Part shown: piece after piece, positions 9,360 to 17,064 of the stretch
Numbering within the stretch: the first letter of the stretch is position 1
Layout: each line of letters begins with the position of its first letter
Made by a program: the position numbers and the translations under genes
From: Longibacter salinarum
GTDB taxonomy: Bacteria; Bacteroidota; Rhodothermia; Rhodothermales; Salinibacteraceae
Direction: 5' to 3'
Assembly (NCBI RefSeq): GCF_002554795.1
Contig: NZ_PDEQ01000002.1
Span: 434,001-498,000, forward strand
DNA length: 64,000 nucleotides
The notes under the pieces: generated by a model
Database searches by the model: none
Told to the model about the DNA's origin: nothing
Seen by the model: only the letters and a program-made list of their open reading frames with translations

Positions 9360-9731
9360 ATGCTCTCCCGTCTTCGTACATTTGGTGCATGCATCCTTCT
9401 CCTGGCCTTCGGGTTGGGCGGAGTCGTGGCGCCCCATGTGCATACGGCACAGCATGCGGTCGAGAGCACGACGGCCGCGCAGGAGGCGATTCACTGTCAG
9501 GATGCCTCGCATGATGCGACAGCGCCGGTCGCTACGGCGCACTTTCATGTTGTCGACGTGCCGGACTGTGTCCTGTGCGCGACGACCCATTTCTTTTCTG
9601 CCGTAGTAGCGGACGTCGGTGTAGCCACCGCGCTCGTTACGAAGGCGTTGTCCCTTTTTCCGAATCAGCATGTCCCGCTGATTCGAACGTCCGGCCTCGA
9701 TATACGCGGCCCGCCGGCTGGAATCGCGTAA
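9360..9731 (+). CDS. small exported His/Cys-rich protein, DUF2946-like
   Basis: The product is 123 aa and starts with a hydrophobic signal or anchor segment (residues 9-25). It is rich in His (HVHTAQHAV, SHDATAP, HFHV) and has a DCVLCATTHFF centre and a DIRGPPAG end. This layout (signal, scattered His, CxxC, arginine-glycine-Pro-Pro terminus) is that of small proteins encoded before TonB receptors for metals; I recall them as DUF2946-like. A role in handling a transition metal in the periplasm is inference. The next gene in the same direction is a TonB receptor. The function is unknown. Confidence 0.7.
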   Translation: MLSRLRTFGACILLLAFGLGGVVAPHVHTAQHAVESTTAAQEAIHCQDASHDATAPVATAHFHVVDVPDCVLCATTHFFSAVVADVGVATALVTKALSLFPNQHVPLIRTSGLDIRGPPAGIA

Positions 9732-10054
9732 CTCATTCGAGGATGCATTGCAGCGTCGCTTGGTAATCAGATGCATGTCCAGTGTGTCTGAACTCGGCTT
9801 TCGCCCGTTTACGTAACCGCACGATCTGTGCGGGGATATGGCGGTCAAGTCGTCCAAACGGCGTCTTCGTCGACCGAACCTGATCGTTCAGGAGATTTCT
9901 GTCGACGGAGAAGTCTGTCGAATCGCTGCGCTTCCGGTCCCATCCGCGTGATGGGCGGAGAATCGTCGGGTGAGCTCAATTCGATTCCCTTGTTGGTCTG
10001 CGTGTGCGGACGCTTTGTCTGCGCCAGACCTGAGCTATCTCGATTTTAGCAATT
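9732..10054. other. intergenic region before the first TonB receptor
   Basis: This 323-bp gap contains one small hairpin (CCGCAC/GTGCGG, 9817-9833) without a T-run. I see no cobalamin or other known riboswitch consensus, no tRNA and no convincing ORF. Confidence 0.5.
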
Positions 10055-12424
10055 ATGCCTGGTTCTTTCGGTTGGGCCGGGGAAGTGGTCTGTCGACGCT
10101 GGTCGCAGCTTCTCCCGTGGATTTTGATGATTGCCATGCCCGGTGCCGTGTTCGGTCAATCCGTGCACGGTCGCGTCACGGATGCCGTCGATAGCGCGCC
10201 GCTTGCAAACGTGAGCGTCGTCCTTCGTGGGACGTCGACCGGCGTCGCCACCAATCAGCGAGGCGAGTTTTCCCTGCGGCTTCCCGTGCCCGGCACGCAC
10301 GTCCTCGTCTTCCGGCACCTCGGTTTTCAAACCCAGAGCCGAACGGTGACCGTTCGATTTGACGAACGCATTCGGGTCGATGTCGAGCTTGAACCGGTCG
10401 TGATTGGAGCGGAGGAGGTCATTGTTCAGGCACGAGCCCTTGCTGCCGCCGATGCGGCTCGGTCGGTTGAAACGCTGGATACGGGCGAGTTGCGCGCGGA
10501 CCGGGGGCAGACACTTGGAGACGCTTTGCAGCACATCGCAGGTGTCACGACGCTCAGCACCGGACCCAGCATCGACAAGCCCATCGTTCGTGGTATGCAC
10601 AGCGAGCGCGTCGTTCTGGTGAATAACGGCGTCCGTCAGGAGGGGCAGCAGTGGGGGCGCGAGCACGCACCCGAGGTCGACCCGTTTGCGCCGGTCGAGG
10701 TCTCGATCCTAAAAGGCGCGGCGGGAGTCGAGTACGGCGCGGGCGCGATCGGAGGCGTTCTTCGTTTAACGCCTCTTCCGCTTCCCGATTCGACCGGTGT
10801 TGGAGGTAGCCTGGATCTGGATGCATTCTCCAACAACGGACAAGGGGCCGGGTCCCTTCTCCTGGAGGGGGCGCGTGCTGTGGCCGGCGGACTGTGGAGC
10901 TGGAGAACGCAGGGAAGCCTCCGGGTCGCCGGAGCATCGCAAACGCCCGACTACGTGATCGGAAACACGGCATTTCGAGAAAACAATCTGAGCGTAGCGA
11001 CGACCTACCGGCGAGGGCATTGGACAGTCGAGGCCACGGCCAGCCGCTTCGACAGCGAGCTCGGCATTTTTTCCGGTGCCCATGTCAACACCGTGGAAGC
11101 CTGGGAGAACATCGTCGAACGATCTCGACCCGCGATCGACTACAATTTCAGCTATGACATCGACGCGCCGAAGCAGGAGGTGAGGCACGACCTTGCCACG
11201 CTCGGCGTCGAGCACCGAATGACAAATGGGTACCGGGTCGAAGCGAAGTACGGCATTCAGAGAAATCTGCGCCGCGAATTCGATGCGCACAGTCCAGGAG
11301 GCGGGCCGCCCTCCGCGCCGGGCGTCGAGTTGACGCTGATGACCCACTCGGTCGATGCATCGCTCCGGTCGCCCGCGATAGATGCCGCTGGAGGGGCGTT
11401 GATCTGGAGCGCGGGGCTTGCAGGCATGAACCAGGGGAATGAAAACGGCCGCGCCAGCTATCTCATTCCCAACTATCGCGCTCTTTCCGGCGGCGTCTTC
11501 ACGCGCTCGACATGGAGTCGTGATCGGTGGACGGTCGATGCTGGTGCTCGTCTCGATCATCAGTGGTCGCGATCCTTTCCGCGGGACAACGGCGGGACAA
11601 CGTTTCTCAATCGCACGCAGTCGTTTTGGGGCGGAAGCGGGGTGTTTAGCGTGACGTCGGAGCTGGACCCAGCATGGGAGGTGAGCCTGGCTGCGTCGAC
11701 GGCGTGGCGTCCCCCTGGTTTCAGCGAACTGTACAGCGACGGTGTCCACCATGGCAGCGCACAGTACGAAGAGGGGCGGGCGGACCTCGGAGCAGAACGA
11801 GCGTGGGCTCTCGACGCCACGCTCCGTCATCACGGGGAGCGCACACGCCTTCAACTGGGCGTGTATGAAACCCGCGTCGACGATTTTATCAACCTCGTTC
11901 CTTCGGGGCAGCCCAAGGTGACGATCCGCGGGGTCTTCCCGCTCTTTCGCTACGAGCAGCGTGACGCCATACTCCGAGGCGTTGACGGCTGGGCGGAGAT
12001 CGACGTCGCAGAGCCTGTGACGCTCGGACTGACGGCCTCAATCGTTCGAGGCACAGACCGATTGTCCAGCGAACCCCTCGCAGACATGCCGTCCGATCGG
12101 GGCAGTCTGTTCGCTGACCTGCGCGTCTTCCATCGTCCGGTGGCCCGTTCGCTTCGTACCGTGCGCCTTCGCATCGACGGACACCGAGTCACGCGCCAGA
12201 CACGGTACCCGGAGAACGTCGACTTCGCGCCGCCTCCTGCCGGATATGCGCTTCTCGACGTGTCATTGCACAGCGACTGGCGGGTGAGCGGCGTTCCAAT
12301 GTCGCTCCAGCTCGCAACAGAAAACGTGTTCGACACGCGCTATCGGGACTACCTGGACCGGATGCGATATTTCACCGATGCCTCCGGGCGAACCGTCATT
12401 CTTCGACTTCACGTGAAGGTATGA
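10055..12424 (+). CDS. TonB-dependent outer-membrane receptor, possibly ZnuD-like
   Basis: The product is 789 aa. It starts with a signal peptide (core PWILMIAMPGAVFGQ), then a carboxypeptidase-regulatory-like domain (residues 36-120: RVTDAVDSAPLANVSV, ATNQRGEFSLRLP). A TonB plug follows (LGDALQHIAGV, KPIVRGMHSERVVLVNNGVR, GAAGVEYGAGAIGG). The rest is a 22-strand-type barrel ending VILRLHVKV. The plug segment GVRQEGQQWGREHAPEVD resembles the ZnuD zinc-receptor group, so metal or metal-chelate import is likely; this is inference. It follows a His/Cys-rich small protein and precedes an EEHxFFY lipoprotein, which fits a metal-uptake island. Confidence 0.9.
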   Translation: MPGSFGWAGEVVCRRWSQLLPWILMIAMPGAVFGQSVHGRVTDAVDSAPLANVSVVLRGTSTGVATNQRGEFSLRLPVPGTHVLVFRHLGFQTQSRTVTVRFDERIRVDVELEPVVIGAEEVIVQARALAAADAARSVETLDTGELRADRGQTLGDALQHIAGVTTLSTGPSIDKPIVRGMHSERVVLVNNGVRQEGQQWGREHAPEVDPFAPVEVSILKGAAGVEYGAGAIGGVLRLTPLPLPDSTGVGGSLDLDAFSNNGQGAGSLLLEGARAVAGGLWSWRTQGSLRVAGASQTPDYVIGNTAFRENNLSVATTYRRGHWTVEATASRFDSELGIFSGAHVNTVEAWENIVERSRPAIDYNFSYDIDAPKQEVRHDLATLGVEHRMTNGYRVEAKYGIQRNLRREFDAHSPGGGPPSAPGVELTLMTHSVDASLRSPAIDAAGGALIWSAGLAGMNQGNENGRASYLIPNYRALSGGVFTRSTWSRDRWTVDAGARLDHQWSRSFPRDNGGTTFLNRTQSFWGGSGVFSVTSELDPAWEVSLAASTAWRPPGFSELYSDGVHHGSAQYEEGRADLGAERAWALDATLRHHGERTRLQLGVYETRVDDFINLVPSGQPKVTIRGVFPLFRYEQRDAILRGVDGWAEIDVAEPVTLGLTASIVRGTDRLSSEPLADMPSDRGSLFADLRVFHRPVARSLRTVRLRIDGHRVTRQTRYPENVDFAPPPAGYALLDVSLHSDWRVSGVPMSLQLATENVFDTRYRDYLDRMRYFTDASGRTVILRLHVKV

Positions 12425-12593
12425 CGTCTGAGTCGAAGCCTCCGAGCCCCGTCTGAGCTGTCTCTGGCCACAGAGAGCACGGCAAATATTGGCCGTCGAA
12501 GCTTTCCGTGGGCAGAGACCGATCCGCCGCAACCGGCAGCGGATGTTCAGTCTGCCATTACGTCCTTAACAACCCTCTTCCTTCGTAGCGACC

Positions 12594-13214
12594 ATGCCAA
12601 CAAATTTTCTATCGCTCCTTCGACCTGTCCTGACCGTGGTTCTCGCTATCGGTCTTTTCACCGCCTGCGATAGCAACGAGCCGAGCGACAACGCCGGTGA
12701 GCAGGAAGTGATTTCTAATGTCACGCTTTCTTTCGATGACCCGGCGACGACCACGGCACCTGATGTGACGGCAGAAGCGGTGTTCGGCTCCGGAGGCGAC
12801 CTTCAGTCCGTCGAGCCGATCCCGCTCACGAACGGTATTAGCTACGACGTGTCGATCGAGCTGCGCGACCGCTTCAACGACGAAGATATCACCGCGGAAA
12901 TCGAGGAGGAAGACGAAGAGCACCGCTTCTTCTACCGCGTGGAAGATGCTGAATCCGGCGGCAGCCCCGTCAATGGCATTCTCGACATCTCGGGGCTGGA
13001 CGCCGATGCGAATGGCGACGATCTCGGTCTGACCTTCGCTGCCGAGACACTTTCGGCAACGTCGGGGACCGTCTATCTCCGCGTCAAGCTTCGGCATTAC
13101 GAAGAAAACGCCACGCTTCCGGAGGACAAGCGCAACGACACCATCGAGGCGCCCGAAGAGCCGGAGATCGTGGAGAACGATGTGGACTTCACCTATCCGC
13201 TGACAGTGAACTGA
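12594..13214 (+). CDS. surface or periplasmic lipoprotein of the EEHxFFY family
   Basis: The product is 206 aa and starts with a lipoprotein signal (lipobox LFTAC). It then has VISNVTLSFDDPAT, a central acidic segment ITAEIEEEDEEHRFFYR, and a C-terminal Ig-like pattern (TSGTVYLRVKLRHYE). Similar lipoproteins with an EEHQFFY core are encoded beside TonB receptors in Bacteroidetes and are often named type 1 periplasmic binding fold proteins. That name is from memory and the fold is not shown here. The cluster of acidic residues and His could bind a metal. It sits between two TonB receptor genes in one direction, so it probably acts as their partner. Confidence 0.75.
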   Translation: MPTNFLSLLRPVLTVVLAIGLFTACDSNEPSDNAGEQEVISNVTLSFDDPATTTAPDVTAEAVFGSGGDLQSVEPIPLTNGISYDVSIELRDRFNDEDITAEIEEEDEEHRFFYRVEDAESGGSPVNGILDISGLDADANGDDLGLTFAAETLSATSGTVYLRVKLRHYEENATLPEDKRNDTIEAPEEPEIVENDVDFTYPLTVN

Positions 13215-13238
13215 CGCTGCTGATTTCCTGCCGCACGG

Positions 13239-13263
13239 CCCGGACAACGACGTATCGTCCGGG
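13239..13263. terminator. hairpin after the lipoprotein gene
   Basis: A 7-bp stem CCCGGAC/GTCCGGG lies 25 bp after the stop codon. It lacks a T-run, so it may protect the 3' end or attenuate the downstream receptor gene rather than terminate fully. Confidence 0.35.
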
Positions 13264-13421
13264 TCGACCGTGGCCCTCTCCCGCCCTCGGTGGTTGGGGA
13301 CGAGAGCTCTCCTGTTATAGCGGGCGGGATCTCGTTTCGAACGACCGCTCGACGCTTTATCCTCGCGGGCAACCACCGCCCGTGAACGGACGATTTTCCT
13401 TTTCCCAATAAACTGCATCTG

Positions 13422-15845
13422 ATGATTCGTCGCACTCGCGTACGATTCCTACCTCTTTTCTTCGCTTTTCTACTCATCGCAGCTTCAAGTCCGGACGCCT
13501 GGTCCCAAACCCGCGGCACGGTGAAAGGCACCGTGTATGCGACCGATGGTGAGCCGTTGCCCGGCGCAGAGGTCGTCGATCCGGCCCTTCAACGGGGAAC
13601 GACCACCGGTCCTGATGGGACGTTTCGCCTGGATAAGCTCCCGGTCGGGCAGCACAAACTGGAGATTCGTTTCATCGGGTACCAGACCGCTGTTCGTACC
13701 GTGACGCTCGAGGCGGGAGAGACCGTTTCCATTGAAGTCACGCTCAAGTCGCGGGTTCTTGAGTCCGAAGGCGTAACCGTGACGGGCACAGCACGGGCGC
13801 GCTCCACGCTCCGGGCGCCGCAGGACGTGGACGTGATTGCGGCCGAGGACCTGTCCGTGAACCGAAACGCTGCGCTGGGCGACCTGCTCCGAGAGAACGT
13901 GAGTGGTGTATCGTCCATTCAGACGGGATCACAGGCCGGCAAGCCGGTGCTTCGCGGTCTCAGCGGCAATCGGGTCGTGCTCCTGAAAGACGGTATCGCG
14001 CAGGAGTACTATCAGTTCGGCGTCCGCCACTTTCCAAGCACCAATGCCAGTGAAGCAGAGCGGGTCGAGGTGGTGCGCGGGGCCAGCAGCATCCTGTACG
14101 GCTCCGACGCGCTGGGCGGAGCGGTCAACGTCATCACGAAGACCGCGCCGACGAGTGCTAGCGGCGAACTCGACGTTGGCGGTGCGGCCAGCACGCAGTA
14201 CTTTTCGAACAACAACGAGCGCGCGGTGTCGGTCGACCTCAGCGTGGCCGATGGAAATGTTGGCTGGCGAGCCGGCGCGGAGCGTCGGATCGGTGGCAAT
14301 TTCCACACCCCGGAGGATCCCACATTCTTCGAAACGGGCAGCGGCGGTACGTATGGCGATCCGAAGTATACAGGTGAAATCCCCTTCACCAACTTCGAGC
14401 AGTGGAGTGCCTACGCGCAAACGGGTGTTCAGGGCGACTTCGGTACGCTGCAGCTCTACGGCGACTACTGGGCAAACGCGCACAACTTCGTCCTACCGAC
14501 CGGTGGACCCGTGGGCAATGCCGGCAATCCGCCGGATGGCCTCGGGCAGAACCTCGAACACAGTAACGTCCTGTTGAAAGGAAATATCGTCGCGGACGGC
14601 TTCGTGCTGAAGCCGCGCGTGAGTTGGCAACGATCGATTCGTCAGTCGGCGCCGCCATCGGGCGATGTTACGCTCTCGACGATTCGGGCGAACGGCGGTC
14701 TCGGCGGCTTCGACTATCCGCTGGATCTTAAGACCGATATCTACACAGCGCGCCTTGAGGCGGCGCATCCAGAAATCGGTTCCATGAGCGGTACCATCGG
14801 CGCAGAGGTTCAACACCAGGATGCAGACACGCGCGGTCCGGCCGAATTGCAGCCCTCCGCCCGCACCTGGAATGCCGGGGTCTTCTTCTTCGAGGACGTG
14901 GACCTCGACCCGGTCACGGTATCCTTCGGTGGTCGTGCAGACTACCGAACGGTTGAGGCCGTGCCGAACGAGCGCACGTCGGACACCGATGCGCTGGAGA
15001 ATGATTACTTCGTCCTGTCCGGCTCGGTCGGGGCATCGTACGAGTTTGCTGACGGATACGCGGTCGCGACCAACGCCAGCACCGGTTTCCGGGCACCGTC
15101 TGTCTTCGAACTGTACGCTAGTGGTGTGCACGGTGGCGTCGCCGCGTTTCAGGTCGGCGACCCGAACCTGGACCCGGAGCGCTCCTACAGCGCCGACCTC
15201 TCGCTGCGCGTCCGTCAGGATCGCCTCACCGCGGAGGTGACGGCCTACGTGAATGCGATCTCGAATTACATCTACCTCGCGAATACAGGCGAAAACCAGA
15301 ATCCGGACGGGTCGGGTCTCCCGGTGTACGCTGCCGCTCAAACGGATGCTATCATCCCCGGCGTCGAAGCCAAAGTCGAAGCGAGTGTGCTTCCATGGAT
15401 GCAGGTTGGGATGAACGCTGCCTTTCTGGACGGCACCGGAGAAGGCCTCGGCAGCGGTGGTAGTGACGGACAGCTCCCGCTGCTTCCCGCGAACAATCTC
15501 GGGGGCTTTGTGAAATGGGTGCCGACCGGTCCCGGCATCCTGTCCAATCCGTACGTCGAGTTCTCGGCGAAGCACGCAAACTCGAAGGATGCCGCCGGCC
15601 GCTTTGAGCCGTTTTCGCAGTTCGACGGCGGGTTCGGCCCGCCCTTCGGCACGGCATCGACGCAGGCGTACACGCTCGTCAACGCAGAAGCGGGCACCAC
15701 GATCGATCTGGGCGCACCGCTGACGCTGTCGGTCGAGGTACGCAACCTATTTGACGAGAGCTATCGCGACTTCCTCGATACGTACAAGGGCTACGCGCTC
15801 TCGCCGGGTCGAGATGTGCGGTTTACGCTTTCGACACGCTTTTAA
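13422..15845 (+). CDS. TonB-dependent outer-membrane receptor
   Basis: The product is 807 aa. It has a signal peptide (LFFAFLLIAASSPDAWSQ) and a carboxypeptidase-regulatory-like domain (residues 33-115, GTVKGTVYATDGEPLPGAEV). The plug runs from LGDLLRENVSGVSS to RVEVVRGASSILYGSDALGGAVNVIT. The barrel ends in FTLSTRF with a terminal aromatic residue, as expected for outer-membrane insertion. The plug is more classical than that of the receptor at 10055, and the two share the same architecture. The context (EEHxFFY lipoprotein before, tandem-cupin lipoprotein after) suggests the same import system. The ligand is not known. Confidence 0.92.
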   Translation: MIRRTRVRFLPLFFAFLLIAASSPDAWSQTRGTVKGTVYATDGEPLPGAEVVDPALQRGTTTGPDGTFRLDKLPVGQHKLEIRFIGYQTAVRTVTLEAGETVSIEVTLKSRVLESEGVTVTGTARARSTLRAPQDVDVIAAEDLSVNRNAALGDLLRENVSGVSSIQTGSQAGKPVLRGLSGNRVVLLKDGIAQEYYQFGVRHFPSTNASEAERVEVVRGASSILYGSDALGGAVNVITKTAPTSASGELDVGGAASTQYFSNNNERAVSVDLSVADGNVGWRAGAERRIGGNFHTPEDPTFFETGSGGTYGDPKYTGEIPFTNFEQWSAYAQTGVQGDFGTLQLYGDYWANAHNFVLPTGGPVGNAGNPPDGLGQNLEHSNVLLKGNIVADGFVLKPRVSWQRSIRQSAPPSGDVTLSTIRANGGLGGFDYPLDLKTDIYTARLEAAHPEIGSMSGTIGAEVQHQDADTRGPAELQPSARTWNAGVFFFEDVDLDPVTVSFGGRADYRTVEAVPNERTSDTDALENDYFVLSGSVGASYEFADGYAVATNASTGFRAPSVFELYASGVHGGVAAFQVGDPNLDPERSYSADLSLRVRQDRLTAEVTAYVNAISNYIYLANTGENQNPDGSGLPVYAAAQTDAIIPGVEAKVEASVLPWMQVGMNAAFLDGTGEGLGSGGSDGQLPLLPANNLGGFVKWVPTGPGILSNPYVEFSAKHANSKDAAGRFEPFSQFDGGFGPPFGTASTQAYTLVNAEAGTTIDLGAPLTLSVEVRNLFDESYRDFLDTYKGYALSPGRDVRFTLSTRF

Positions 15846-15921
15846 GTCTGGTCGTACGATGTTGTACGGCTTCTTGCGACCGTGAGGTCGTATCGGCGTC
15901 GTACAATCTCTGAATGAAATT

Positions 15922-15972
15922 GTCCGCGGGTGAAAAGGGGACTGTCCGAAGGTCTCCTTCTCACCCGCGGAC
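15922..15972. terminator. long hairpin after the TonB receptor gene
   Basis: GTCCGCGGGTGA (15922-15933) pairs perfectly with TCACCCGCGGAC (15961-15972), and the inner arms AAGGGGAC/GTCTCCTT extend the stem. The helix is about 20 bp and very stable. No T-run follows, so it may be a processing or retention structure rather than a classical terminator. Confidence 0.5.
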
Positions 15973-16035
15973 GTCGTTTGGTACCCTACGAACTTTCTCG
16001 AATGTTTGAGGCGTGCATCGCCAGAGCGTCACCTT

Positions 16036-16071
16036 CCCGCCACCCTCGAACGGCCGTTCAACAGTGGCGGG
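16036..16071. other. two-tier hairpin upstream of the cupin lipoprotein gene
   Basis: The stem CCCGCCAC/GTGGCGGG encloses a second perfect palindrome, GAACGGCCGTTC (16048-16059). The structure ends 65 bp before the ATG of the lipoprotein gene. Together with the hairpin at 15922 it makes this 290-bp gap strongly structured. It could be a 5' leader element. Confidence 0.45.
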
Positions 16072-16136
16072 GGAGTAGTTGCGGAAAACGATCTCCCAGA
16101 CCAGGTCATCTTTCTTCTCAAACGCAATCCACAACC

Positions 16137-16904
16137 ATGAACGCTTTGAACAGATACACGTCCTTTCCGGGACGCGTCTCTCGAATTCTCATGCTCGGGC
16201 TAATCTGTGTCGTCGTTCTTGCCGGGTGTGCCGATGCAGAAACGGGCGACGAGCCCACGGAGAACGACGTGGAAGCCGCGGAGAACCTTTCCGCACTGGA
16301 CAGTGAGTTTGTCCAGATCCCGTTCGAAAATGCCTTCGCCCGCGTCTATCGGATCGATCTCCCGCCCGGGGACTCCATTTTGGCACATGACGCCGGCCCG
16401 CGAGTCGTGTACTCGATGGGCACCTACTCGCTCGCGTTCGAGACAAACGGGGAGGCATCCGAGCGTTCGTTTGAGGGTGGGGCCGTCCATGCGCACGATG
16501 CCGGTGTCCACTCTGTATCGAACATGAGTGATTCTCTTGCCTCGTACGTCGTCTTCGAGCGGATTGGCGAGGTGGATTCGGTGGATTCAGGGGATGCATC
16601 GACCCTGGACGAGGTTGACATCCCGGATCGCTCGGTGCACGAGGTGCTGCTAACGAACGATGCATTCACCGTTCACAGAATCTCACTCGTACCGGGTGAC
16701 GAATTGCCCGAGCACTTCGGCTATGACCGCGTTGTGTTCGCGCTTTCGGACTACACCGTCACGCTCACCAATCCCGAAGACGGGTCGTCGATGGAGCGAT
16801 CCTACGAGGCTGGAGATGTGCACGACCATGAAGCCGGCCTCCACCGGGTCGAGAACACGGGGTCAACACCGGCTGACTATCTGGTTGTCGCCTTCAAGCC
16901 GTAA
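16137..16904 (+). CDS. lipoprotein with two tandem cupin-like domains
   Basis: The product is 255 aa when read from the ATG at 16137. This start is chosen because it directly precedes a lipoprotein signal (lipobox VLAGC); the frame is open further upstream, but without signal character. The mature protein is an internal duplication. Unit 1 runs from FENAFARVYRIDLPPGD to GGAVHAHDAGVHSVSN, and unit 2 from TNDAFTVHRISLVPGD to AGDVHDHEAGLHRVEN. Each unit ends in a conserved HxHDAG/HDHEAGLH element that could hold a metal, as cupins do. It is the last gene of the TonB island and is closed by a strong terminator. The substrate and reaction are unknown. Confidence 0.75.
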   Translation: MNALNRYTSFPGRVSRILMLGLICVVVLAGCADAETGDEPTENDVEAAENLSALDSEFVQIPFENAFARVYRIDLPPGDSILAHDAGPRVVYSMGTYSLAFETNGEASERSFEGGAVHAHDAGVHSVSNMSDSLASYVVFERIGEVDSVDSGDASTLDEVDIPDRSVHEVLLTNDAFTVHRISLVPGDELPEHFGYDRVVFALSDYTVTLTNPEDGSSMERSYEAGDVHDHEAGLHRVENTGSTPADYLVVAFKP

Positions 16905-16992
16905 TCGGGATGCCGGGGCCGGGGCGGGCTCGGCAGAGGTCCCATCGTCGCCTGCCCACGACAGCTCCGTGAGATCCTGAATCATTCGATAC

Positions 16993-17041
16993 AACAACGA
17001 ACAGCCCCGCCGGGATGACCGGTCGGGGCTGCTCTGTTGTT
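16993..17041. terminator. bidirectional intrinsic terminator
   Basis: AACAAC-GAACAGCCCCG pairs with CGGGGCTGCTC-GTTGTT around a loop of about a dozen bases, giving a GC core flanked by A and T runs on both sides. It lies between the converging lipoprotein and TonB receptor genes. Confidence 0.85.
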
Positions 17042-17064
17042 CATTGAGATGAATCGATCCGTGC

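Noticed and set aside
9143-10054. Cobalamin riboswitch before the TonB receptor genes
   Set aside because: The B12-box and other conserved riboswitch elements are missing in all TonB receptor upstream regions in the window.
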